From Leptospira perolatii (lineage in GTDB: Bacteria > Spirochaetota > Leptospiria > Leptospirales > Leptospiraceae), in NCBI RefSeq assembly GCF_002811875.1, contig NZ_NPDZ01000016.1, forward strand, positions 1 to 64,000: 64,000 nt of DNA. Reading direction: 5' to 3'. Of the stretch, positions 35,681 through 45,150 are shown one piece after another (position 1 is the first letter of the stretch; every line of letters begins with the position of its first letter). The notes beneath the pieces were generated by a model, which ran no database searches, had not been told where the DNA came from, and was given only the letters and a program-made list of their open reading frames with translations. A program made the position numbers and the translations under genes.

Positions 35681-36748
35681 ATGGCTGGCAAAATCACTCA
35701 CTTGGAAGCTCTTTCTCAGGTCTGCAAACACTTAGACCATGGAACCGCAGAGCAAAGGAAAATTGCGAAGTTATTAAGAGAAGAATCCACAAGAAAGTAC
35801 GCGAACATCGGAGCAATCGCTCCAGATATTTTCTATTTTTATCATGTGCTTTCCCCCCGCAAAACAAAGAAAGCTACAATCTGGGGAGATTTAAGCCATC
35901 ACGAAAGTGTACTAGAGCTCGTGCTCAGTTTTCTAGATCGAATTTTAGAAACCGAAGAAGGTTTGTACAGAGATAGATTCCTTGCATTCACTTTAGGTTA
36001 TATTTGTCACTGCGCAGTAGATATCATTACTCATCCTTATATCTTTTTTATCTCTGGAGATTTTTATAATAAGGACAAAAAGATCAGTTCGGAAGCCCAA
36101 TACAAACACATGCGGGTCGAGTTTGCGTTAGACTCCTGGTTGCTTCATTTTCGTTGGGGAATGACCCCGAAAGCTTATGATTTTGTGCAGCATGTGGATT
36201 TGATTTTCAGAGCAAAAGATGGTAAAAAGAAAATGGATCCTATGCTCTGGCATTTTTGGCTAAGAGGCCTCAAAGAAACTTTTCCGGAAGTTTATAAAAC
36301 GGAATATATCGGTTCAGAGGAAAAGATTATTCCAGGTGATATATTAAACGAATCCTTCTTAGGATATTTGGACTTTCATCGTTACCTGGATTCCAGAAAT
36401 AGATTTATCCGGGCGACTCTGAGTTTTATCGATAAAATCACCTTTCATAAAGTAAAGTCTTCAGTCCTCATGCTTCCTTTAAAGGAACATATTGATAAAC
36501 GAATTATGAATGAAGAAAAGACGGATTGGTCCTATCCTGCGGATCCTTCGATCATCCGCAACGATTCATTTGTGGAATTGATCAATAGATCCTGCGAAGC
36601 CGCCAAAGATGCAGTTACGATCGCCTGGAATTATGTGCATGATAAAGCATCCAGATCGTCTCTTATTAAAGAGTACCAAGGTTATAACCTGGACACTGGG
36701 CTAAGGTATCATGGGATTGAAAAAATGAGGCAATTTTCACCCTTATAA
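35681..36748 (+). CDS. Zinc-dependent phospholipase C-like protein
   Basis: A 355-residue protein of the zinc_dep_PLPC family. The N-terminus (KITHLEALSQVCKHLDHG) and NIGAIAPDIFYFYHV segment, plus the membrane-like FTLGYICHCAVDIITHPYIFF block with conserved His and Asp, fit bacterial homologues. No signal peptide is obvious, so it may be cytoplasmic; an actual phospholipase role is not proven. Divergent from lysA; 26 bp before the PBP1A gene on the same strand. Confidence 0.78.
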   Translation: MAGKITHLEALSQVCKHLDHGTAEQRKIAKLLREESTRKYANIGAIAPDIFYFYHVLSPRKTKKATIWGDLSHHESVLELVLSFLDRILETEEGLYRDRFLAFTLGYICHCAVDIITHPYIFFISGDFYNKDKKISSEAQYKHMRVEFALDSWLLHFRWGMTPKAYDFVQHVDLIFRAKDGKKKMDPMLWHFWLRGLKETFPEVYKTEYIGSEEKIIPGDILNESFLGYLDFHRYLDSRNRFIRATLSFIDKITFHKVKSSVLMLPLKEHIDKRIMNEEKTDWSYPADPSIIRNDSFVELINRSCEAAKDAVTIAWNYVHDKASRSSLIKEYQGYNLDTGLRYHGIEKMRQFSPL

Positions 36749-36774
36749 AAAGGCCGAGCGAATAAATTCATAAT

Positions 36775-39240
36775 ATGAAATACGAACCCGCAGACTTTCT
36801 ATCTCGCTATTTTATCGTACTATTTCGAGCTCGAATCCAAAAATATTTGGATTCTTCTGATCCGATTCGAAAGCTCGCCTATCTCTGCCTAGGACTTCTG
36901 TTTTTAAACGGATTTCTGTTCGTATTTTCGATCAAAGATTTATGGAGAATTCCGAAGGCGAATTTGTACGAAAAGCCTTCGATCTTGTACGGCACAAATT
37001 CTTCGGGAAATTACGAACCGATCGCCGAGTTCTACAGATTTTCCCGAAACGTTCTGACTGAAAATGATCTACCCGGAGGATGGGAAAACAAAGTAATTCG
37101 CTGCTTTGAATCCACCGAAGACAACAATTTCCGCAGTCATAAAGGCTTGGACATACGCGGTATTCTTAGAGCCGCGATGGTCAATTTGATCGCGGGAAGA
37201 GTGAAGGAAGGAGCATCCACCATCACTCAGCAGGTAGCTAGATTAAAATTTTTGAATACTGAAAGATCCTTTCTTCGAAAAGCAAGAGAAGCTTGGTTGG
37301 CTCTGCTTCTGGAAGTCGTTTTTGACAAGAAAACCTTGATGGAGATCTACCTAAACGAGATCCCGCTGGGACACGGCACGATCGGGGTAGGAGCTGCTTC
37401 AAAATTTTATTTTCGTAAGGACGTAAAAGATTTGGGCTGGGGAGAAGCCGCGCTTCTAGCTAGCTTAACGACCCGTCCGAAAGAATTTTCTCCACTCGTA
37501 AACCCGAATACTTCGGCGAATAAAGTCCGAGTTGTTTTTAAAAAGCTCGTTGAAAACGGCATCTTGGATGTACAAACCGCCGAAAGAGAATACGACGCTT
37601 TCGCAGAATATTATATTACTCTAAACAGATCTCCGAACGATTCTGCCTTCGGAGATCGCTTGAACCGATTCCCTTATTTTACAGAATACGTTCGTAAAAA
37701 CCTTTCGCGGTACATTCCGCAAGAGCAGCTTTATGAAGGTGGTCTAAAAATTTATACCACCTTGAATATTCAGCACCAGACCCAAGCCGAAAAGGCTCTC
37801 TATGCCGGACTGAAGCAGCAGACCCAAATCTCTAATCAAAGAGCCTTTACCAAAATCGATGCATTCGAGGATTCCTATGGAGATATCTACGAGCTTTTAG
37901 CCGAGCTTCACGATATCCCAGAATTCAAATTCAAAATCTCCAGATCTTATAGAACCTTCAATCGAGCCTGGCAAGAAGATCTTAGAGATGAACTTTCGAT
38001 CCTTAGTTTAATGTCCGGTGCGGACGGAACGGGAGAAGCGATTGAAGGAAATTATCGGAGCCAACAAACAGAAGACCATCTTTTACCTGTAGAAGGCGCG
38101 ATTATTTCAATTCGCCCTAACACAGGTTTTATTACCGCTATGGTCGGTGGTTCTGGATTTAGATCTGACAACCAACAGATCAGAGCTTTTCAAGCTTACA
38201 GGCAACCAGGATCTGCCTTTAAACCTCTCATTTACGCTTCGGCAATGGAGTATTTCCATGAACATCCAGATCCGAAAAAAAATGTGACCGCCTCATCATT
38301 GTTTGATGATTCTCCCTTGCATTACGTTCTCGAAGATGGAGATGAATGGAACCCCACCAACTATACCGGAGAATATTCAGGATTTATAAGATTAAGACAG
38401 GCTCTGGAGTTGTCCAGAAACAGTGTTGCCGTAAGACTTCTGGAACATACCGGGCTCAATAATCTATTGCCTCCTTTAGAAAAACTTCTTCAGATCGAGA
38501 ACAGAAATCTGCCAAGAGACTTTTCGCTTTCATTAGGAAGTTTTGAAGTATCTCCATTCGAATTGGCAAGAGCCTATGCTGTCTTTGCTTCCGGAGGCAA
38601 ACAAGTATTTCCAATTAGCGTACTTTATGTAGAAGATGATAAGGGAAATCTAATAAAGGATTTCAGAAAGGAAATGGAATCCAAGGAAAGAAAGAGATTA
38701 GTTTCCCCTGAAGTAAGTTATATCATTACTTCGATGATGCAAGACGTTATCAGCAAAGGAACTGGAACTGGAGCGAGAGCTTACGGACTCACTCGACCAG
38801 CGGCAGGAAAAACAGGTACGACCAACAATTTCAGAGACGCTTGGTTTGCGGGATATACTCCAGAATTAGTAGGAGTGGTCTGGGTTGGCTATGATATCGG
38901 AACTTTATCTTTAGGTCGAGGAATGTCGGGGGCCATCGTAGCTGCACCAATCTGGGGTAGATTTATGGCAAACGCTCTCTCAGGGGAAAAATCCAAGCCT
39001 TTCGATTTCGGAGACGCAAAAATTGTACGAAGGACGATTTGTTCCATCTCCGGTAAATTGCCTGGAAGTCATTGTTACCAAACAGAAGAAGAAGTTTTTG
39101 ATAAAGCGACCGTACCTACGGAAATCTGCGATGATCACAAGGGTGTAGGAGCTCCCGAAGTAGTCCCCGAAACTAACACTCCACCCAGTTCCAAGAAGAA
39201 GCCGAACCTATTTGAAGGCGACGAGGATGTAATTCGCTAG
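36775..39240 (+). CDS. Penicillin-binding protein 1A (bifunctional)
   Basis: An 821-residue class A PBP. Membrane anchor near residues 38-55; glycosyltransferase (GT51) with the catalytic Glu in ESTEDNNFRSHKG and EGASTITQQVARL; transpeptidase with SxxK serine in QPGSAFKPL (about 480), SRNSVA, and KTGTT near 680. Polymerises and crosslinks peptidoglycan in the periplasm. A Lys/Pro-rich tail ends the protein. Followed 157 bp later by a bactofilin gene. Confidence 0.93.
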   Translation: MKYEPADFLSRYFIVLFRARIQKYLDSSDPIRKLAYLCLGLLFLNGFLFVFSIKDLWRIPKANLYEKPSILYGTNSSGNYEPIAEFYRFSRNVLTENDLPGGWENKVIRCFESTEDNNFRSHKGLDIRGILRAAMVNLIAGRVKEGASTITQQVARLKFLNTERSFLRKAREAWLALLLEVVFDKKTLMEIYLNEIPLGHGTIGVGAASKFYFRKDVKDLGWGEAALLASLTTRPKEFSPLVNPNTSANKVRVVFKKLVENGILDVQTAEREYDAFAEYYITLNRSPNDSAFGDRLNRFPYFTEYVRKNLSRYIPQEQLYEGGLKIYTTLNIQHQTQAEKALYAGLKQQTQISNQRAFTKIDAFEDSYGDIYELLAELHDIPEFKFKISRSYRTFNRAWQEDLRDELSILSLMSGADGTGEAIEGNYRSQQTEDHLLPVEGAIISIRPNTGFITAMVGGSGFRSDNQQIRAFQAYRQPGSAFKPLIYASAMEYFHEHPDPKKNVTASSLFDDSPLHYVLEDGDEWNPTNYTGEYSGFIRLRQALELSRNSVAVRLLEHTGLNNLLPPLEKLLQIENRNLPRDFSLSLGSFEVSPFELARAYAVFASGGKQVFPISVLYVEDDKGNLIKDFRKEMESKERKRLVSPEVSYIITSMMQDVISKGTGTGARAYGLTRPAAGKTGTTNNFRDAWFAGYTPELVGVVWVGYDIGTLSLGRGMSGAIVAAPIWGRFMANALSGEKSKPFDFGDAKIVRRTICSISGKLPGSHCYQTEEEVFDKATVPTEICDDHKGVGAPEVVPETNTPPSSKKKPNLFEGDEDVIR

Positions 39241-39396
39241 GAGCTTTCCTGCAAAAAGAGTTGTCGATTTCGCACCGGACAGCCAAATAGATTAAACCCC
39301 CCTTTTGAAAGGCGATCGAATCAAAAGAAATTTCGAGTCTTTCTGCGTGAGTCTCCGGCCACGATACTGGGTGTTTTTCTGATTCAGGAGTAACAG

Positions 39397-39807
39397 ATGG
39401 CGATCGGCAAGGACAATAATAATAGCGTAATCGGACCTGGCTCCATCTTCGAAGGGAAGTTTTATATTGCTGGTTCTCTTCGGATCGATGGGAAGTTTGA
39501 AGGAGAAATCAAAACCGACGACGCCCTGTTTATTGGAGAAACCGGAAAGGTCCGTACCAACATTTCTGCCCGAGAAGTAGTCGTTGCAGGCACATTAATC
39601 GGAAACATAAAAGCAGAGAGTGAAGTCCGCTTGGAAGAAACAGGCAGACTATTAGGTGATATTATCGCTCCGGCGCTCACCTTGGCCAAAGGAGTGGTCG
39701 CAAAGGGAAATATTACAGTGACCGGGGGTCAAAAGAAGGATGTGAAAAAGATCGTAGAAGAATCCTTCGGAGGTACTCGGACCCTGGACAACGGAAAAGA
39801 AGAATAA
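39397..39807 (+). CDS. Bactofilin
   Basis: A 136-residue polymer-forming cytoskeletal protein. The beta-helical DUF583 core is evident as repeated GxxxxxxxxVxGxxxGxI blocks (SLRIDGKFEGEI, KTDDALFIGETGKV, AREVVVAGTLIGNI, EVRLEETGRLLGDI). Bactofilins scaffold peptidoglycan enzymes; L. biflexa has several involved in cell shape. Adjacent to a LysM/M23 peptidase gene, a common pairing. Strong start with AGGAG upstream. Confidence 0.93.
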   Translation: MAIGKDNNNSVIGPGSIFEGKFYIAGSLRIDGKFEGEIKTDDALFIGETGKVRTNISAREVVVAGTLIGNIKAESEVRLEETGRLLGDIIAPALTLAKGVVAKGNITVTGGQKKDVKKIVEESFGGTRTLDNGKEE

Positions 39808-39922
39808 AGACCTATTCGGAAACAAGAAGGACTTCAAATCTTCTAGGTACTCCGAAAATCTAAGACTTTTCTTCTCCGAAAATCTCGATTCGCTATAAGG
39901 TGGCGGCCGATAATTAAACTGT

Positions 39923-41044
39923 ATGATCTTCAAAAAGCCCAGGAAGCTGACTGCAGGAAAGGAAATTCTCCGAACGGATAATTTCACTTTAATTTACCTG
40001 GGCTCTTTCCATATTCACTATTCCTTTTATTTCAGGGGAAACCTCTACCACGGAAGTTTGGATTTTCGCAGAAGAAAATTCAGAATGATTCCTGTTTTTG
40101 CCTCCGTCTTTTTGCTGTTACTCTTCCTCGGAATCTGGATGAATCCTTCGAATGCGATGATAGAATCACAGCCGGATGAAGTACAGGAAAACGACTCCGA
40201 AGATAGAAGGGCAAAATCCGGAGACGCGAAATTTTTAGAAGAATCTGAAAAGGCCAAGCTGACGATTCTCATGGCCAACGAAATCCGAACTCCAGGCGAT
40301 AAAAAGAAGCAGTTAAAGGTTACTACTTACAAGGTAAAAAGAAACGAAACACTTTCTGAGATTGCGACCAGATTTAAGGTATCGATGGAATCCATCTCGG
40401 GCTCTTCTTCGATCAATGTTGACGACACTTTGTATCCGGGACAAATTTTACAAATACCGAATAAAACAGGCTTACTTTACAAACTCAAAACCGGAGATAC
40501 GATCGCCAGAGTAGCAACTCTGTACAAAGTCAATCTGGATGAAATATTAGAAGAAAATAAATTAGATGATCTGGATATTCTTAGACCTGGCCAAAAAGTA
40601 TTTTTGCCAGGAGCAATTATCCCGGATCCGGCTCCTAAATGGGTCGTGCCAGTACAATCCAGAATTGTAACTTCAAAATTCGGATGGAGAACCTACCCTC
40701 AGCACAAGTTCCACGAAGCCTTAGATTTAAAAGCAAACTACGAATCGGTCGCAGCTGCCAGAAACGGGAAAGTGATCTTTTCCGGTTGGATGGGCGGTTA
40801 CGGAAACGCGATCGTGATCGAACACAACGACGAATTCAAAACTTTGTATGCCCACAACTCAAGATTGAGCGTAAAGCGCGGAGATTATGTGATTGCAGGA
40901 AAGAAAATCGCGACATCCGGGTGCACCGGATATTGCTTTGGACCTCATCTGCATTTTGAAGTGATCCACCGAGGCAAATCGGTAAATCCTGCGAAATATT
41001 TGAAGGGATTGGCTTACAAAAAAGGTTCCAAACCGAACCACTAA
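39923..41044 (+). CDS. LysM-containing M23 peptidase
   Basis: A 373-residue envelope peptidase. A membrane or signal segment (RMIPVFASVFLLLLFLGIW, residues 54-72), two LysM repeats (TYKVKRNETLSEIATRFKVSMESI and LYKLKTGDTIARVATLYKVNLDEI), and a C-terminal M23 domain with metal ligands in HEALDLKA and HLHFEV. It cuts peptidoglycan peptides or, without activity, activates amidases; the zinc residues are all present. N-terminal extension before the membrane segment is odd; a later start is possible. Probably acts with the bactofilin upstream. Confidence 0.87.
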   Translation: MIFKKPRKLTAGKEILRTDNFTLIYLGSFHIHYSFYFRGNLYHGSLDFRRRKFRMIPVFASVFLLLLFLGIWMNPSNAMIESQPDEVQENDSEDRRAKSGDAKFLEESEKAKLTILMANEIRTPGDKKKQLKVTTYKVKRNETLSEIATRFKVSMESISGSSSINVDDTLYPGQILQIPNKTGLLYKLKTGDTIARVATLYKVNLDEILEENKLDDLDILRPGQKVFLPGAIIPDPAPKWVVPVQSRIVTSKFGWRTYPQHKFHEALDLKANYESVAAARNGKVIFSGWMGGYGNAIVIEHNDEFKTLYAHNSRLSVKRGDYVIAGKKIATSGCTGYCFGPHLHFEVIHRGKSVNPAKYLKGLAYKKGSKPNH

Positions 41045-41129
41045 AAGACGTCTTTCTCCTAACAATTTTCAAATATTAGAATAGACCTTTCTACTTGCAG
41101 AATTGTGCCGGATTCTTAAGGTAAATTCT

Positions 41130-42236
41130 ATGAAACTGTCTCCGCTCTCCGAGAATCGCTTCCGTCAACTGATTCGTTTTGCCGTACTACTTTGTTTCCT
41201 ATTCTACTTTTCCTGCAGCAAAACTGTAGGAGAACTTTTAGAAACAAGAATTTCAAATTCTTATGCGAACACGCAATCCTTGGAAATCATGTTTTCTACC
41301 ACAAGGGCGACGAATTCGAATTCCCAGGTAGCGTGCTCTAACGCATATTTTATGGTGTTCGGAAATCAAACTTCAAAGACTGGATCCTGCATCGTAAACG
41401 TGCCCGTAGATCACACAGTCGGAGCGATCCCTTTCGGATTAGGAAATCGTGAAAAGCTATTTCAATTCTTAGATCATCGAATTTCCCCTGACGGATCGGA
41501 AGAAGCAAATTGGTGGAAAAAAGTAGAGTCCGACGCCAGCCAGGAGATATTAATTTTCGTTCATGGATTCAATGTAGGATTCGAAGAAGCAATCCTAAGA
41601 GCGGCTCAGATACAGTTTGATCTAAAATTTCCTGGAAGAATGATCGCGTACTCTTGGCCGGCGGGCGGAGATGTAGGAGTTCTCAGCCAGCTCATGCTAA
41701 AATCCACCTATGAAAAAAATTTGGTTTCTGCCCAGAGCAGCCGGGAATCGTTTAAAAACTTCCTACGCAGAATTTCCAAAACAGATAAAAAACTCCATCT
41801 AATCGTTCATTCCATGGGCCACCAAGTGGTACTTCCTGCGATTGCAGAATTAGCAAAGGAATCCGGCTCTCCATTACTTAAGGAATTGATCCTGAACGCT
41901 CCGGACTTTGATACTGGAGAATTTATCATGCTCATGGATGCCCTTAAGAAATCAGCAGAAAGGATTACTCTGTATTGTTCGCCCGGAGACTCCGCATTAA
42001 TCGCTTCTTCTCAAATCCATCAAACCGGACGCCTAGGCACCTGTTCCAAATTTCCAGGAGTGGATGTAATCAACGTAAATCCAATCGATTCCTCGATCAT
42101 TTCTCTAGGACACGGATACTACTCCTCTCGGCCTATTCTTACCGATCTTTATCAATTACTCTTGGGAATGAGTGCAGAGAAGAGACTCTTTATTAGAAAA
42201 TCTTTAGGAAACGAAAATTACGTACTTCGGAACTAG
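41130..42236 (+). CDS. DUF900-type alpha/beta hydrolase, lipoprotein
   Basis: Start at the ATG 41130 (with AAGG upstream) instead of the in-frame TTG at 41103. Signal peptide ends in FYFSCSK, giving a lipoprotein. The hydrolase core has FVHGFNVGFEEA, YSWPAGGDVG and nucleophile Ser in IVHSMGHQVV, the DUF900 pattern. An aspartate in NAPDFD and His in SLGHGYY could complete the triad. Probably a periplasmic or outer-membrane esterase; substrate unknown. A weak hairpin (42245-42272) follows. Confidence 0.8.
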   Translation: MKLSPLSENRFRQLIRFAVLLCFLFYFSCSKTVGELLETRISNSYANTQSLEIMFSTTRATNSNSQVACSNAYFMVFGNQTSKTGSCIVNVPVDHTVGAIPFGLGNREKLFQFLDHRISPDGSEEANWWKKVESDASQEILIFVHGFNVGFEEAILRAAQIQFDLKFPGRMIAYSWPAGGDVGVLSQLMLKSTYEKNLVSAQSSRESFKNFLRRISKTDKKLHLIVHSMGHQVVLPAIAELAKESGSPLLKELILNAPDFDTGEFIMLMDALKKSAERITLYCSPGDSALIASSQIHQTGRLGTCSKFPGVDVINVNPIDSSIISLGHGYYSSRPILTDLYQLLLGMSAEKRLFIRKSLGNENYVLRN

Positions 42237-42484
42237 CATGATTTAACAATCGGCGTTAAAATAACGCTTGTTCGATATTACAAAAATTGAATACACTTTT
42301 TTTGTTTTCGGTAGACGTTCGTTTTCGAATTTGGCAAATCCGAAGACGAGATTTTTCTTTTTTCCATTCGCTTCTCTGGACGAAACGAGTAGTAATTTTT
42401 CTGTGCCGCAGTTTCGACACAAAATTGTGAATCATTCCATAATTATATGGTTGAAACTCGAGGTTTCTTTCGTAGATTATAGTA

Positions 42485-43873
42485 ATGCTCACAAAACCTA
42501 AAATACTTGTGGTAGAGGATGAAATCATAGTAGCAGTCAACCTCGGCCAAAAGCTAAAAAAATTAGGTTATGATTTAGTCGGCATCACTTCTTCCGGGGA
42601 GGAAGCAATTCAAAAGGCAGAGGAAAATCATCCAGATTTAGTGCTCATGGATATCAATATCGAAGGCAACCTCGACGGAATTCAAACCGCAGAAGTGCTT
42701 CGAAATCGCTTTCAAACTCCTGTAATATATCTCACTGCATATGCAGACGAAAACACTCTAAACAGGGCAAAAAGAACCCAGCCCTTGGGCTATATTGTAA
42801 AACCTTTCGAGTCGGACCAACTACGCTCCTCTATAGAGGTTGCATTATATAAAAATGAAGTAGAATTTCAGCACAGGAAGAGCGAAGAAAATCTAAAATC
42901 CACTCTGAACCAAATCGAGAGCGGGATTCTAACCACGGACGAAAAAGGCTTGGTGCTATTTTCGAATCCTGCCGCAGAAATTTTTACAGGTTATAGTATT
43001 TCAGAATGTGTCGGAAAACCAATTTCCAAAATTTTAAAGTTGGAATCCAAGGACGGAGGTCCAAAAGAACTTCCTATCGATCAAATCCTGGGTGAAAATC
43101 GGATGTTGGAATGGGGAGAAGTACTTCTCACAGATTCAAACGGAAAGAGAAATCCAGTTGCGGTGAGTTCCTCTCCTATCCTGAATTCCTCAGGTATCGC
43201 AACTGGTTCAATCACTGTATTAAGATCACCGAATACAGCGAATAATGAACCAGGACAAGCTTATCTAAAAGAAATTCATCATAGAATCAAGAATAACCTA
43301 ACAGTCATCTCTTCCCTCTTGAGCATGAATGCCTCCAATTTGAAAGATCAGGAGAGCATGGAAATTTTCAGGGAGAGTCAGCATAGAATACACGCGGTAG
43401 CATTGCTACATGAGGTGCTTTACGAAAATCATGATCTGTCTTCCATTAGTTTCGATTTGTATGTACGAAAGCTGACGGATCTTCTTTTCGAAGTTTACAA
43501 AGTAGACAGAAACAAAATCAAACTTATATTAGATATTCGTGAAGCCAAAATTCCCAGCGAGGCGGGAATGAACTGTGCACTTATTATTAACGAACTTCTC
43601 ACTAACTCATTTAAGCACGGATTATTGGGAAGAGAACGTGGCGAAATCATTGTCAGATTCTATAAAGAAAAGAATCAATATGTCTTAGAAGTAAAAGACG
43701 ATGGGGTAGGACTACCAGACCCGCAAAATAGAACCAAATCCCCGGGGTCTCTCGGGCTATCTTTAGTAGACTCTTTCGTAAAACTGCTACAAGGAAAATT
43801 AGAAATCAAGAACGATTCCGGTTGTTTGGTGAAACTAAGCTTTCCGATAAAAAAAGAAGTAGAGTCCAAATAA
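42485..43873 (+). CDS. Response regulator-PAS-histidine kinase hybrid
   Basis: A 462-residue soluble hybrid in reverse order: receiver domain first (Asp56 in LVLMDINIEG; Lys in YIVKPF), then PAS (about 130-245), HisKA_2 (KEIHHRIKNNLTVISSLL) and HATPase (IINELLTNSFKHG, DDGVGLP). It can therefore receive phosphate from another kinase and signal onward through its own. Same kinase class as the membrane sensor at 1580. No cognate regulator gene adjacent. Confidence 0.87.
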   Translation: MLTKPKILVVEDEIIVAVNLGQKLKKLGYDLVGITSSGEEAIQKAEENHPDLVLMDINIEGNLDGIQTAEVLRNRFQTPVIYLTAYADENTLNRAKRTQPLGYIVKPFESDQLRSSIEVALYKNEVEFQHRKSEENLKSTLNQIESGILTTDEKGLVLFSNPAAEIFTGYSISECVGKPISKILKLESKDGGPKELPIDQILGENRMLEWGEVLLTDSNGKRNPVAVSSSPILNSSGIATGSITVLRSPNTANNEPGQAYLKEIHHRIKNNLTVISSLLSMNASNLKDQESMEIFRESQHRIHAVALLHEVLYENHDLSSISFDLYVRKLTDLLFEVYKVDRNKIKLILDIREAKIPSEAGMNCALIINELLTNSFKHGLLGRERGEIIVRFYKEKNQYVLEVKDDGVGLPDPQNRTKSPGSLGLSLVDSFVKLLQGKLEIKNDSGCLVKLSFPIKKEVESK

Positions 43874-44019
43874 AACTGAAATTATCTCTGGTTCGCCTTT
43901 TCCACCCAAACCATGCTTAGGCGGCTGACAACTTATCCGAGCATATCTATCTTTCTATATCTCGAAAATCGCCGTAAAAAGTCCTTTCCCTAGGTTCTTC
44001 GTGGTCGGAATCTGATCTA

Positions 44020-44874
44020 ATGAAGACATCGTTTGAATTCTTTGAGATCGAACCAAGGGAAGATAGCACTGCGATCGTTTATTTAAACCGTCCTGATAAA
44101 CGAAACGCAATGGATTGGAGCTTTTGGAGAGACCTACCTTTCGTGGTAGAAGAAATCAATTCGAACCCGAAGATCAATGCTTTCGTAATCGCCGCGAAAG
44201 GAAAATCCTTCTCCACTGGACTCGATTTAGATTCCTTCTTTCAACAATTCGGCACAGTTGTTCAGGGTACTTTCGGGGACGATCGAAAGGTATTTTACGA
44301 GCTGATTCTTAGAATGCAAAAAGGAATCAACGCGATTTATCAATCTCCGAAGCCGTCCATTGCGGCGGTTCATAGACATTGTATCGGAGGCGCCTTGGAT
44401 TTGATTTCGGCTTGCGATATTCGTTATGCGACTAAGGACGCGACAATCTCTCTGAGAGAGGCAAAAGTAGGAATCGTGGCAGACATGGGGTCCATCAATC
44501 GATTGCCATCGATTATAGGACAGGGTCATACACGAGAACTCGCTTATACTGGAAAAGATATAGACGCAGACGAAGCGTATCGAATCGGATTGATCACCAA
44601 AGTATTTCTTAATTATGAAGAATTACTGAGTGGAGCGTTGGAAACTGCTTCTGAAATTGCAGCGAATCCTAGGATTGTAGTCCAAGGTGCGAAGGAAGTC
44701 CTAAACTTCGCGGAAGGCAAACCTCTTGATGCGGGCCTAAACTACGTCGCAGTGTGGAATTCCAGCTTTATGGATTCCCGGGATTTCAGGGAAGCAATGT
44801 ATTCTTTCAGAGAAAGAAGACGGCCAGAATTCAATAAAAATACGAACGGAAGTTTAAACGTACAAATCGAGTAG
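44020..44874 (+). CDS. Crotonase-family enoyl-CoA hydratase/isomerase
   Basis: A 284-residue crotonase-fold enzyme. N-terminal YLNRPDKRNAMDWSFW and the oxyanion-forming AAVHRHCIGGALDL are clear. The catalytic segment LREAKVGIVADMGSINRLPSIIGQ has Glu and Asp where dienoyl-CoA isomerases (ECH1 type) carry their catalytic pair, so isomerisation of 3,5-dienoyl-CoA during unsaturated fatty-acid oxidation is plausible. Its 3' end overlaps a convergent small gene by 21 bp. Confidence 0.85.
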   Translation: MKTSFEFFEIEPREDSTAIVYLNRPDKRNAMDWSFWRDLPFVVEEINSNPKINAFVIAAKGKSFSTGLDLDSFFQQFGTVVQGTFGDDRKVFYELILRMQKGINAIYQSPKPSIAAVHRHCIGGALDLISACDIRYATKDATISLREAKVGIVADMGSINRLPSIIGQGHTRELAYTGKDIDADEAYRIGLITKVFLNYEELLSGALETASEIAANPRIVVQGAKEVLNFAEGKPLDAGLNYVAVWNSSFMDSRDFREAMYSFRERRRPEFNKNTNGSLNVQIE

Positions 44875-45039
44875 TCTGGATCTGCCTTCGCTTTCTTTAG
44901 CTTGTAATTGCGATTCTACGCCTAACTTCAACAGTTTGGAATTTAGATCTGCTTGAGCCTGGAAGATTTCTCGTGGTAAATTTGCCACTCTTTCCAGAAT
45001 TAATGACTGATTGGCTTGGCTTGTGATTTCCATATTCAC
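44854..45039 (-). CDS. Small helical protein, unknown
   Basis: A 61-residue protein predicted mostly helical (NQSLILERVANLPREIFQAQADLNSKLLKL). GTG at 45039 or the ATG two codons on can start it, with AGGAAA upstream. It overlaps the end of the crotonase gene by 21 bp, tail to tail. It weakly recalls the small YjfB-like putative motility proteins, but the match is not good enough to name it. Confidence 0.5.
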   Translation of the reverse strand: MNMEITSQANQSLILERVANLPREIFQAQADLNSKLLKLGVESQLQAKESEGRSRLLDLYV

Positions 45040-45150
45040 ACTTTCCTAAAGGTTTTCGGGTAGTTTCTCTTTCTGTTCCCCCTATTCCGATCATCGGTAA
45101 TACCGCGTAAAACTTGATAAAATTTCCTTTTTTTTTAGTCTGTCCAGGTC

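Noticed and set aside
34333..35697. Longer lysA start at 35697
   Set aside because: It would overlap the divergent phospholipase C-like gene start at 35681; the ATG at 35601 gives the normal family length.
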